Shown here: one piece after another, positions 9,174-18,563 of the stretch | Layout: every line of letters starts with the position of its first letter | How positions within the stretch are numbered: position 1 is the first letter of the stretch | Assembly (NCBI GenBank): GCA_003427395.1 | Contig: BFEA01000410.1 | Location: 1,116,279-1,143,778 of the forward strand | DNA length: 27,500 bases | Direction of reading: 5' to 3' | Origin: Chara braunii | Taxonomy: Eukaryota > Streptophyta > Charophyceae > Charales > Characeae | The notes under the pieces: model-generated | The model's database searches: none | What the model was told of the DNA's origin: nothing | Seen by the model: the letters and a program-made list of their open reading frames with translations, nothing else | Made by a program: the position numbers and the translations under genes

Positions 9174-9639
9174 TGGAGTTGGTGATATCTCGCTGAGCCC
9201 TAAGCCTATCCCCTTACCCTGTGGATGTGCACCTACCCCACGGTACTTGCTGAGTCTGTCTGTCTACTCTTTCTGCATCGAGTCTCTTCTGTCCTAGGTG
9301 TTAGGACTCTATGGATGAAGGATAGGGCCTTGCTGCCAAACCTGCACGGGACTTAGTAGGACTAATCTCTACTCTGGCATTTGGAGACCTGAACTCCGAG
9401 CTGTGGGCTGAAACGAAGGCCGTCCTTAAGTGTTGAGGCCTGGTTGAACCACTCCCCTACCGGACCTAGTAAGGCTGATGATCTGTGTCTGACGACTCGA
9501 CTGTCCCGAGGGATACGAACCCTGGGATCTGCATCAGCTACTGCGAACTGGTGAATACCGTTTCAATGCTGTCAGAGCAGCAATTTTATCACCCACTTCA
9601 TCTGCAGGGCAGTCTCTTCTTGTTTCTGATCAATTAACT

Positions 9640-10300
9640 CGAGACCTGTATCACACGGCTTCCAAGTGATATAGGGCTAGGCGACTTTCAAAATGCATGC
9701 CTTTCAATTGGCAGTCACCAGTCCGGAAACATCGGACCAAGGTCCATAGCTTTTTCAGTGCAACGTCGGGCAAGGACCAGATAGAGGCAAGGTACCAAAT
9801 GTTGAGAAGACTCATGACGCATTGATGATAAATGCCCGGCCTGTGATGGATGCCTGTCCTTTTCTGCATGGTGCCAGGTGGGTGATCGCTTTGGATGTTA
9901 GACTGTCCCATGCCTTGCCAAGTCCCTTCCTTGTTGGCCAGGTAGCACAGTGCCGCCTCCCCTGTGTACCAGGTCATTTGTTTAGTATTGTTTTCTGGTT
10001 GGGGAGGTGGGTGTCCTCCCAACAGCCACCATCCTTCAGTCTTGCCCACTTGACTGTCACGTGAAGGCCTCTATTGCTCTGACCAGGGCCTAGATGGACA
10101 GGTTGGGAACTCAGATAAGAACTGCCAAGTCATCAGCAAATAGGCAGGGAGGTGTGGTGGTGAGGCTTGGGGTTTCGGGTTGACAATTGGTCAATTGATA
10201 GGTCCTTCCTCAGCAAGGATGCAATGACTTCAATTATCACGAGAAAGAATGGGGGTGCAAGTCGGCCGCATTGCATACTAAGTTACTAACCCTGTGAAAG
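9640..10300 (-). pseudogene. LINE (non-LTR) reverse transcriptase relic
   Basis: On the minus strand, in shifting frames, one reads QCGRLAPPFFLVIIEVIASLL (about 10280-10215), which fits the LINE motif RQGCPLSPxLFxLxIExLA. FADDLAVLI follows (10123-10140 encodes FADDLA, the catalytic block). Further on come MSLLNIWYLASIWSLPDVAL and LKKLWTLVRCFRTGD (about 9800-9720), which match the post-RT part of plant L1-type LINEs. Several stops (near 10110, 10085, 10050 and 9990) and frame changes show it is dead. It would have copied its own RNA at the target site. It ends against the outer edge of LTR 1 (9565), suggesting element 1 inserted into it. Confidence 0.75.
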
Positions 10301-10700
10301 GTGCACACCCACTTTCTGAACCGTTACCCAACATCCCTACGAAAATTTTCCACAAGTTGCGAGAATTCCGAAAATGAAACAAATTCGGAATTTATCAGAT
10401 GAGAGTATGCGCAGAAAAGATGAACTGCAACGCGAGATTTTCTGTAAAAATAATTTCAAGAATCTCGGAATAACGAAGAAGAAAGGACAACGAAATTCAA
10501 ACTTTTGGTTACCGTTAAAAATGCATGAAAATCAACGTAAAATTCGTCGCAAATAGATTCAAAAAACAATTTGGAATTTTCGGAATAACGGGAAATAGAG
10601 AAAGGAAACGCAAATCGAACTTTTCGTGACGCGTGAATCCAAAAAGAATAAATGAATCCACACAATATTTGCGAGGATGTAAATCCTCGACAGTGTCTGA
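10301..10700. other. AT-rich non-coding DNA with TTCGGAA/TTCCGAA words
   Basis: The stretch is A-rich, with repeated words such as ATTCGGAAT, AATTCCGAAA, TCTCGGAATAACG and TTCGGAATAACGG. The phrase AAGTTGCGAG near 10350 recurs near 11980, where the AT-rich DNA left of element 2 has similar composition. The two stretches may be copies of one old repeat. No gene is recognised. Confidence 0.45.
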
Positions 10701-10710
10701 AAGATGTCGT

Positions 10711-10916
10711 GCCCGCCCTAAGTGAAGGCGGGCCTGCAAATATGTGCCAATGCTTGTTTATAGGCCTATGAGACCAGGTTGAGGGGCCCAAGCAGAGCCT
10801 GTTGGAACCCCTATGTGGGCATGGATCTTTGATGAGGCCTTGCTATGAGTTTGCTTCTCTACATGCCCCTGGAGGGCCCTTTCAGAGAGCACGAGTCCGC
10901 CCTAAGTGAAGGCGGG
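10711..10916. repeat. Two copies of a CGCCCTAAGTGAAGGCGGG hairpin
   Basis: At 10711-10733, GCCCGCC pairs perfectly with GGCGGGC around the 9-nt loop CTAAGTGAA. At 10895-10916 the same loop is flanked by CCGCC and GGCGG. The copies lie in direct orientation about 184 bp apart, with unrelated sequence between. This is a small dispersed hairpin repeat of unknown role. Confidence 0.7.
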
Positions 10917-10929
10917 CCCCTGAATTTCA

Positions 10930-12050
10930 ATATGGCCTGAGCTCGTCAATTTTGGCTAAGTTTGGTGGGCGCCAGACAGTTGCCATGCGCCAGTTGGTTA
11001 CATCCTCCATACTTTGTGAGAATCAGAAATAATTCTTGAGCCTTCTAGGCTCTTCCAGCAGCACAGGCGAAGCAGGGAGAACCCCACGTTTACTCCCGGG
11101 TGGTTAGGCAGGCTCAACCAATTCGGTCCCAGGCCACTGTCTGAATGGGCCTGGGCCAGACACTTTGGCCCGATTGGAAGCTACTGGAAATACACGAGGC
11201 CCAGCCAGGGAGCAGACTGGGCGAGCACTTTTCACAAAGGAAAGAGCTCGCCACTGGCGGAGGCATTCGGGCACTAGGCAGTGCATGTGGCAGCGCTGCT
11301 TGAGCGTGCGCTCACAGGCTGTGCGCTGTGCGCTAGCGCTAGCTGCCAGGCAGTGCACGCGGGCGCTGGAAGAAGGCAGGGCGCCGCCGAGGGCAGCACC
11401 ATAGCCAGCCCTGCATAGCCAGGGCTTGGCTTGGACAGCCAGTGGAGGTGGTGGTGGTCTTCGTGCATAAGGGAGAAGACGTGGGAGGAAGAAAAGGATA
11501 GGGAGAGAGTGAAAGAGATGAGGATGATGATGTGAGGGTGCATACCTGGTATTGGCGATGGTCTGCATTGGTCGACATCTTCAAGTACTTCGGTGGCTGC
11601 TGACGTCAACAGTTGCATTGTCAATTCGTAGGCAGGAAGTAGCTGTGTAGGGAGTAGCCTGGGCGCCGAGCGCCAAGTAGGGAGAGAGGGCCTGGATACG
11701 TATGTTGGTGGGGTCGGGAGTAAAGCTCTCATTGACATTCGGTTTCAGTGTTTCGATTCTCCAATGGTGTAATATTGGTGCAATGCTGCTTATCTGGACA
11801 CTGTGGGACTTTCTTGCTTTCAATGTGATTGTGCTATCTGGAGTCTGTCATCTCGCTATCTCTCATTTTCCTTGCATATTCCAAAAGGGGAAAAAATATA
11901 TCGGACTTTCCAACAACGAAATTATAAAATTCGGAACAAAAACGAGAATTGGAAATTTCACATGCTCCGCTATTTCAGAAGTTGCGAGTTCGCAACAAAC
12001 CAACTTGCGCTAAGGGGAAAAAAATCCAAAAGAACGGATTTTTTTTATTT
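10930..12050. other. Intergenic DNA left of element 2, no recognised gene
   Basis: It is GC-rich around 11100-11420, with several short hairpins: CCCAGGCC with GGCCTGGG (about 11130-11155), then GGGCCA with TGGCCC, and the palindrome CTAGCGCTAG near 11335. It is AT-rich from about 11880. Overlapping open frames on both strands have no recognisable motif and look like chance frames. Confidence 0.5.
12046..12050. other. Candidate target-site duplication (left) of element 2
   Basis: TATTT directly left of LTR 2 matches TATTT at 19215-19219 directly right of the other LTR. Five-base duplications are standard for Ty3/Gypsy integration. The left copy sits in a T-run and the LTR edge is blurred, so the match is suggestive rather than firm. 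Confidence 0.45.
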
Positions 12051-12051
12051 T

Positions 12052-13276
12052 TTTTTGGGCATAGGTATGTAGCCTCCACCTCCTCACCACGTAGACCTCA
12101 CCCTCAACACCTAAACTACCTAATCTAGATTGCAATATGACCTAGAGCGCTTCCCGAGTCACTTGTGAACCTTCCTTCGATGAAGCCCCACGACACTCCT
12201 CGCATGCAGGTACATAACCACCATCCCCCAATACTGGCCCCTTCTTATTCGGCCTACAGCCCCTAAGTCAAACTCCCAACCTCCACTCGCCAGCCTTAAT
12301 CATGCCAGCATTCATCACCAGCAGATGCAGCGAGTTACCAGCTCCGATACCAATTGCATTGAGCCTCACTGCTCGGCGCCTTGAGCACACACACACACAC
12401 ACCTTGAGAAATCACACGAAAGTCCAGATATGCGTAGCTTAGAAATTCCAACAAATTATCACCTTAAACAGTTTCGGAGATCCACTCACCAAGCGCTCAA
12501 CAGCGCAGAATTCAGCAACCCAATACCAGCACCCTCATCTAAGGTAGGTGACTCTCTTCTCTCCCTGGCTCACTCTCTTCTCTCTCTCTCTCTCTCTCTC
12601 TCTCCTTGAGAATCTGGACTCTGAATACATCCGCTGCTACTCAGCTCTATCCCTACTACCAACTTATGCGGCTATGGCCGCCTTCCCTCTCAGTGCACCA
12701 CTGCCCAGCAGGGTTCTCACGCGCATGCTACTCGCAGATAGCGCATAAGCGCTTCAGCAGGACTTCCATACTTCTCACGAATGAGCAACCTCTCTGAAAT
12801 GTGGCTGACTTGAACCGAGCCTCAACTCGTCCCAGCCTCTTCTTCCTTTGGCTTGACTTGGACCCGGTACCACATGCCCACGGCCTGCTTGCATCAGAAT
12901 GTCAATGCCTGGTACTTTTCCCAAATTTTCATTGGTGTGCTGCTGCTCGAGTCTGTGAGTCGTGACTTTTCATCCGTGGAACAAGACTGTTGACTGTGGA
13001 ATGTGACTCTTGCCTCTGGGACACGACTTTTGCCCGGAGAAGTGTCCTTTGCCTGTGGTCATGACTTTTCAATATGACTTTTCAATATGAGACATGACTT
13101 TTGCTTACAGAATGCAACGTTTGCCTATGGGATATGACTGTTTACTGGGTGCCTGTTCGACTTGACTCCTAAGGTACCCGACTGTGGCCTTTCTGAACCG
13201 GCCGACTTAGCCTCCCTTGGCTTGAGACTTGACCCTGAAATTCAAACTTGGGGTCTGCATCGTGGAATGCCTTTCA
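12052..13276 (-). mobile_element. 3' LTR of chromovirus element 2
   Basis: About 1.2 kb, matched along nearly its whole length by 17985-19214. On the minus strand it starts TGAAAGGCATTCCA at 13276; its inner edge is near GGCATAGGTATG (12058). It carries a CA run (about 12387-12401), a CT run (about 12577-12604), a GCTATGGCCGCC block and tandem TGACTTTT-type repeats (12950-13140). Substitutions between the copies are frequent enough that insertion is not recent. The LTR supplies promoter and polyadenylation signals. Confidence 0.9.
12950..13140. repeat. Tandem ACGACTTTTGCC-like repeats in U3 of LTR 2
   Basis: About eight degenerate units of ~20-30 bp share a TGAC/CGAC-T(T)TT core followed by GCCTNTGG or CAATATGA words. 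They recur in the partner LTR at about 18928-19080. Location near the U3 start suggests promoter or enhancer repeats; the TGACT core resembles W-box elements. Function is inferred. Confidence 0.65.
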
Positions 13277-13289
13277 CTCTTGCCGGCCT
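13277..13289 (-). promoter_or_regulatory. Candidate polypurine tract of element 2
   Basis: The minus-strand sequence AGGCCGGCAAGAG lies immediately before the LTR start TGAAAGG. It corresponds base for base, except two positions, to AGGCCGGCGGGAG of element 1. Confidence 0.55.
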
Positions 13290-13393
13290 AATTGTTGAGG
13301 TCCTCCAAGAAAGTTACAATCTTTGTCTATCAACTATGTTGATTCCTCGCGTAGCTCTCTCATAGTAAGACACTATGTGCGGTGCTGTTCCAA

Positions 13394-13800
13394 TTAGCTC
13401 GTCCCTAGTAAACCAGCGATCTTCAAAAGGCTCTTGATAAGCGGATCTGACTTTATACTGCCACTGTGGCCTACCCTGCATTCTGATCCATAGACATCCT
13501 CAGCAACAATGCAGTCAACGTCATACTTGCCATCCATATCGGGAGGAAGCATAGATCTGCGAGATGGAAATAAGTCATTGCCCACACAATGGAGTAACTT
13601 GGAAGCATGAAACACCGGGTAAGTGTGCAAATGCGGAGGAATCTCAACAACATAGGAAGGACCATCCACGTCACCAATCACATCGACAATCTGCCACGGT
13701 CCCCTATACGCAGGCAATAACTTCTGCGAGATGTTCTCCTCTGGAAGAAACTATTTAGACTTGACCCAGACCAAATCCCCTACAGCAAACTGCGACGGTC
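13394..13800 (-). pseudogene. C-terminal integrase and chromodomain-like tail of element 2 (broken)
   Basis: The minus frame shows AYRGPWQIVDV (GPY/F-like module), SYVVEIPPHLHTYPVFHASKLL and DGKYDVDCIVAEDVYGSEC, all with close counterparts in element 1. Upstream, QFAVGDLVWVKSK continues the same protein before a TAG near 13751. After the EDVYG motif the frame shifts, and the tail with DPLIKSLLKIAG is out of register with the chromodomain pattern of element 1. The region therefore cannot yield a full tail. Confidence 0.85.
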
Positions 13801-13914
13801 TGCGGTGCTTATTGGCCTGCTCTGTCATCTGAAACATAGATGCTGTGCTTTCGCTATGTTTTCTCTTACTTTTTTCTCTGTCCTTTTGATACTGCACAGC
13901 AAACTCTCTAGTCC

Positions 13915-14445
13915 CTAGAGAAGTCTTAGCACTTGATCAGGGTTAAGAAAATCAATGGGCCTACGTGGGCGCCAACCTAAATGTAGTTCCATGGGTGTTC
14001 GTGCTGTGGCCAAATGCACAGAATTGTTATAGGCACTAGGGACCTTAGCTAGATGTTCATCCCAGTCTATCTGATCTGGTCGGATGTACATGCGCAACAC
14101 TTGTTGCAGCACTTTGTTCATCTGCTCGGTCTGTCCATTTGTTTCAGGGCGTATACCTGAAGACATAGTCAGTTTGGAGCCATACACGTTCATAAGCTGT
14201 TGCCAGTGCTCGCCCGTGAACCTTGTATTCCCATCACTCACGATAGTCAAGGGATGCCCGCAGTCCTCTACCCAGTGATTGGAAAATCCCCGAATCCTGG
14301 CTTCAGCAGGAAGTGGCACAAAAACAGCAAACCTGCCAAATCTGTCCACTATCACCATAACTTGGCTCTTCCCGTTCCTACTTCTCACCTTAGTGTCCAT
14401 AAAGTCTATAGACATGGAGTCTCCGGGACCTGACAGTATAGGCAG
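13915..14445 (-). pseudogene. Integrase catalytic core of element 2
   Basis: The catalytic triad is present: DFMD (first Asp), TIVSDGNTRF (second Asp) and ETNGQTEQ (Glu). Flanking conserved blocks VMVIVDRFGRFAVFVPLP and SAYNNSVHLATARTP match element 1. A TGA just upstream (about 14448) breaks the frame from the zinc-binding domain, at a place where element 1 has Arg, which fits a C-to-T change in CGA. Downstream the frame is lost near 13915, before the Lys-rich linker. The enzyme would insert element DNA. Confidence 0.87.
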
Positions 14446-14448
14446 AGG

Positions 14449-15290
14449 TCAAAGTAAACCAAGGGAAGGCTGCGTGGTACTCTTGTCCCACGGACATACT
14501 TGGCAGCCTTGTACATAAGCTATACAGTCATGTTTCATACCAGTCCACATGTAGGAACGTAGAAGGTTAGCATACATCTTCCTCCAACCAAAATGTCCAC
14601 CGGTATCATGGCATTCCCCTAGGATTAGACTGTGAATCCCTTCACTGTTTGGGTTGCACAATCTGTCGTGCACATCTGTCTTCTCAAGCAGCAGTCCCAA
14701 GGTCACTCTATAATCCGGAACTTCGTGTGGTGTTGTCTGCACCTTGCCAATCAACTGACTATAGACTGGATCACTAGTGTAGGCGGACCTAATCTTCTCT
14801 TGTAATTCAGCGCCTGCATCCAAGTATGTTACAATGGCACCGAAGAAATCTGCTCGCCTGCTTAGCGCACCAGCAACAACGTTATACTTCCCTTTGACTG
14901 GCATGAGTTTGAAATCAAACTGATCAATCTCCCCAGCCCACCTCGTCAACTTAGGTGTCATTCTAGCTTGGGTCTTCGGCCAGCGAAGTGTCTCATGGTC
15001 TGAATACACTTTGAAATGTCGACCTAGGAGGTAGTGTCGCCAATGATTCACGGCTTCTCTAAGAGCAAACAGCTCTCTCTCATATGCAGAAGCGGCAACC
15101 TTCTCACTAGGTAGTCTACAGGACATGAACTCAACAGGTCTGTACCCATTTCCATCATTCTGCTGGAGTACAACACCTATTCCATATTGACTAGCGTCAC
15201 TGGTAATGATAAACGGCAAGGATGGATCAACGATTTTCAGAGCTGGGTACTCTATCAAGCACTTCTTTAGGCAATTAAAGGCTGAAGTAC
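14449..15290 (-). pseudogene. RNase H and integrase zinc-binding domain of element 2
   Basis: One open frame carries RNase H motifs TSDASQYGIG, YERELFALREA and YSDHETLRW, then the spacer and the integrase HHCC domain (GECHDTGGHFG, CQVCPWDK). The usual fourth RNase H aspartate of the ADALSRR motif is Gly here (VAGALSRR), whereas element 1 keeps Asp (VVDAPSRR). This suggests loss of activity, or that the copy decayed after insertion. The frame ends in TGA at 14449 before the integrase core. Confidence 0.88.
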
Positions 15291-15411
15291 AGTCTTTATC
15301 CCATCTCCAGACTCTTTCCTCAATAGCCTACTCAATGGAGCAGCTATTGCAGCGAAGTTCCGTACAAACTTGCGGAATAGTTGGCCGGACCAAGGAACGA
15401 TCTTAGTTCCG

Positions 15412-16079
15412 TCAAGTACGCGGTGCCGGCCAATCCCTGATTGCTGCTATTTTGGCATTTTTCGGCTTAATTCCATCTCCATCTAACACATGTCCCAAGT
15501 ACAAAACCTGACACCGGGCCCATTCACACTTCTTTGGGTTCAACTTAAATTGCGAGTCGTGCAACTTACTTAGCACTAACCATATGTGCTGTTGTGTTCC
15601 TCTAACGACTTGCCAAAGATCATAATGCCATCTAAAGGACGTTTTATGTTGATCCTCGGGCAACACCTCAATGTCATCTAAAGGACGTCTTATGTTGATC
15701 CTCAGGCAACACCTCAATCTGATGGTAACCCGACTTGAATCTTCGAGAAAAAAATGCAACCCTGCACTCTATCCAGAAGGTCGTCTATCCACTGTGATAG
15801 CTCTGCATTCTTAATGGTAATCGCATTGAGTCCCCGGTAGTCTATACACATACGCAGATTGCCTTCTTTCTTTGGCACGAACAAGACTGGTGCACCATAT
15901 GGCGAAGAACTAGGCTTAATCCACCCTTTCTCTATCAACTCATCCAACTGTCTGCGTAATTCATCGAGCTCCTTGTGAGACATACGATAGATGGGGCCCT
16001 TCGGAATCTGGCTACTGGGTTCTATGTCTATCGGTGTTCGGTCTCGCTTTCCATAACCCCACTTACGGCCTCTCCACAT
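15412..16079 (-). pseudogene. Reverse transcriptase of element 2, active-site segment deleted
   Basis: The N-terminal RT half is clear: IYRMSHKELDELRRQL, KGWIKPSSSPYGAPVLF and [10 protein letters not shown]. After a frameshift come SGYHQIEV and PEDQHKTSF. The stretch that should hold the MPFGLTNAP and YMDD motifs is missing: the sequence passes through a 46-bp tandem duplication (15630-15720) straight into the post-active-site part (IFGKSLEEH, then LYLGHVLDGDG at about 15500). The copy therefore cannot encode a working polymerase. Element 1 retains YMDD, giving the reference for what is lost. Confidence 0.88.
15630..15720. repeat. 46-bp tandem duplication inside RT of element 2
   Basis: ATCTAAAGGACGTYTTATGT begins at 15630 and again at 15676, and each copy runs on to CACCTCAAT. 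The two copies differ at only a few positions. The repeat sits exactly at the junction where the catalytic RT segment is lost. Confidence 0.9.
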
Positions 16080-16184
16080 CAGCGAACTCGTCTAACAGAC
16101 TTTGCACTTCGGGAGGTATGGGCACGTCTTCCTTTTTCCCTTCACTAACCGGCCTAACATAAGCAACACTCTTGCTCGACCAGG

Positions 16185-16933
16185 TCATTCTTGACCACGT
16201 GCTGCGGGGGCACTCATACAACAAAGGGGCAAACTACTTTGTACACCGGATGCATGAAACAAACGCAGCTTATTTTTCCCACCTGTGGGACTGGGCAGCC
16301 AACACTCGTGCTCTCCCATCTTAACGTCAACATACGTGGCGTTGCCCCAGTCTGTCCCTAATATCATGTCAAAAGGAAGGCTATCCTCAACTAAGAGTGT
16401 TAGGGCCTCCAGATCTCTTCTACTTTGCCCCCTGCCGCCAACTAAAAGTTTGCCTTGACCCCTTCACCATACTTGCATACTATCATCTCTCTATTATCGA
16501 CCAATTTACTAATGACTGGCTCATCGAGCTTTTTCACCTTCATTCCTAGGTGCATCTTCTGCAACGCTCTTCTACTAATATAACTGCGCGTCGATCCACT
16601 GTCGACTAGAGCGCCTATCCTTTCTCTACACACTTCTACATCTGCTATTATTAGCTGCCCCTTCAACTTCTTCTTCATTTCGGCCCAAGCATGGGGACAA
16701 GTGATCAGTTCATCACCGATGCTTGCGAGGGAACCACCTAGAAAGGTCCTAGCACAAGCGACCTCTGGACAACAAGATAGGTGGAGGCCTACTACAGTCT
16801 CTACCAATGGGATCATCGGACAGGAGTGTCTATTCAGCGCGCACTGCTGTTTTCCTATCAAGTTTGAAGTCCCCGTAGAGACGACTACAACCTCTACTGG
16901 CTGTTCCCTTTTGGGTACCGATATTCGAGACAA
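16185..16933 (-). pseudogene. Aspartic protease region of element 2 (broken)
   Basis: The minus frame shows GALVDSGSTRSYISRRALQ (retropepsin active site, about 16610-16560) and, in another frame, FDMILGTDWGNATY (about 16360). Both match element 1. The leader contains HAWAEMKKKLKGQLII, and a linker near 16150 reads VAYVRPVSEGKKED. The frame ends at about 16442 and resumes shifted. The enzyme would cut the Gag-Pol polyprotein. Confidence 0.87.
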
Positions 16934-17980
16934 AAAGGAACAATGTGGTCGGGGTCACCACACTTGAAACATTGCCTAGCCTGGCGACGGTCACCCATAC
17001 CGTTTCGTCTATTCCCATCTCCACCCGAGGTTTGCCTTCATATATTCTCGGGTGCTAGGTACAGTCGCCAAGTCCTACCTCTACCTCTACCCCTTGTGAA
17101 CCCTCTACCACCCTGCAAGGGACCATAACCCGTACCTCCCACGTAGTAGCTACCTTCCCCACCACCCCTCTGGATAGCGGATCCTCGTCCTCAACCTCGT
17201 CCTCGGCCTCGGCCTCCTCTACCTTGGCCTCTACCTTGTCGCCCTCCCCCACGGGCTGCAATTGCCCGCATAGTCCTCTCCTCGGGTTACTTGGTTGTTG
17301 TTCTCTTCTTCTAGACCATAATCTATTTGGTTGTGTGGTAACGATTCTACACCTCCTTCCTTAAAGGTGACCAACAAATTATCCTTCCCCTCTATACTGT
17401 CGGATATGGTCCTACTCTTCCACCTCTTACCGACTTGCAGATCCTTCCAGTAGTGGCAATAGTTTGCCTCTTGCAAAAAGTCGGCATGGTCTACAGCGAT
17501 CTGACTAAACTTTTCGTAAGTTATCCCCTCCTCTTTAGTACGGGGGTAAAACTAGTTCTCAAGGGGCTCGGGAAGCGCTCTAGCGAAATTGTTCACGATC
17601 TGAGTGGGGGTCAGTCCGTGTTCTTCTGAGTGGTTACGTAGGGCTCGGGAAGCGAAATTGTTCAGGATCTTAGTGGTTACGTACCTGTATTGGGATCCCA
17701 ATTCTTCTTCAACTTCTAGCTCCTTTCTCCATTTTCTTTTTCTCCTCCTCCAAATTCTTCTAACTTTTCTATTTTTTTCCTCCTCCCCTTTCTTCTTCTC
17801 AACCATCTCCCGATAAATTTTTTCCTGCTGATCTGTTGTATATGGCTGCGTTGTCCCACCAGATCTCATGGTTACACTCATGCATCATGTCCTGTGGAAT
17901 CCTAGAGGAAACAAGAAACGGAGGAGTGGACCCCATAGCACGGCCAGGGTCAACATAGCGAACACTGAGTAGTCATCCAT
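16930..17980 (-). pseudogene. gag of element 2 with capsid deletion
   Basis: A putative ATG at 17980 starts a hydrophobic leader (MDDYSVFAMLTLAVLW, then LLRFLFPLGF), as in element 1. After a frame change comes GGTTQPYTTDQQEKIYREM and a basic/acidic helix (about 17880-17690). The next recognisable part is TPTQIVNNFARALPEPLEN (about 17600), so most of the capsid region present in element 1 is absent. A ~45-bp duplication (about 17556-17600 and 17641-17685) lies there. Then come GKRWKSRTISD, a Gly/Arg/Glu-rich stretch and a CCHC zinc knuckle, C-FK-C-GDPD-H-IVPF-C (16930-16971). Confidence 0.82.
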
Positions 17981-17984
17981 GGTT
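17968..17984 (-). promoter_or_regulatory. Candidate primer-binding site overlapping the gag start
   Basis: Directly after the 5' LTR the minus strand reads AACCATGGATGACTACTC. A primer-binding site normally starts with TGG a few bases past the LTR and matches the 3' end of a host tRNA. Here TGGATGACTAC would begin inside the gag ATG. Element 1 has the same TGGATGACTA at about 8262-8271. I could not match it to a known tRNA end from memory. Confidence 0.35.
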
Positions 17985-18525
17985 TGTAAAGGCATAGGTA
18001 TGTAGCCTCCACCTCCTCACCATGTAGACCTCACCCTCAACACTTAAACTACCTGATCTAGATTGGAGTCTGACCTAGAGCGCTTCCCGAGTCACTTGTG
18101 AACCTTCCTTCGATGAAGCCCTACGACACTCCACGCATGCAGGTACATAACCACCATCCCCCAATATTGGCCCCTTATTATTTGGCCTACAGACCCCCTA
18201 TGTCAAACTCCCAACTTCCACTCGCCAGCCTTAATCATGCCAGCTTTCATCACCAGCAGATGCAGCGAGTTACCAGCTCCGATACCAATTGCATTGAGCC
18301 GCACTGCTCGGCGCCTTGAGCACACACACACACACCTTGAGAGATCACACGAAAGTCCAGATATGCATAGCTTAGAAATTCCAACAAATTATCACATTAA
18401 ACAGTTTCGGAGATCCAATCACCAAGCCCTCAATAGCGCAGAATTCAACAACCCAATACCAGCACCCTCATCTAAGGTAGGTGACTCTCTTCTCTCCCCG
18501 GCTCACTCTCTTTATTTCTCTGTCT

Positions 18526-18563
<38 letters not shown>

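Larger units (their letters stand above)
8601..9522. repeat. Large near-perfect inverted repeat (foldback) inside LTR 1
   Basis: The left arm 8601-8936 and right arm 9280-9522 are reverse complements with only scattered mismatches. The right arm lacks about 100 bases that are present in the left arm (roughly 8734-8838). The arms begin GGTTCGTATCCCTCGGG and end near AGAGACTC. The 343-bp spacer (8937-9279) holds an A/G-rich tract and tandem TTGACC motifs. The near identity of the arms implies a recent duplication-inversion, an assembly fold-over, or a foldback insertion. Confidence 0.85.
8284..9565 (-). mobile_element. 5' LTR of chromovirus element 1, rearranged
   Basis: It lies just upstream of gag and ends at 9565 with the same ~55-bp terminus (minus strand start TGAAACGG) as the LTR at 2543. 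Its inner end (about 8284-8320) has CCTCACCACTTAGACCTAC, similar to the inner end of the LTRs of element 2 (CCTCACCAYGTAGACCTC). Between these lie an inverted repeat, a purine-rich tract and a TTGACC repeat cluster. Most of it does not match the left LTR by eye, so either one LTR was replaced or this one was rearranged by an internal inverted duplication. The exact inner boundary is a guess based on a TG start. Confidence 0.6.

Noticed and set aside
11104-11738. Two overlapping ~150-codon frames on the minus strand
   Set aside because: GC-rich DNA opens several frames at once; no recognisable motif and strong Ser/Pro/His/Leu bias typical of non-coding frames.
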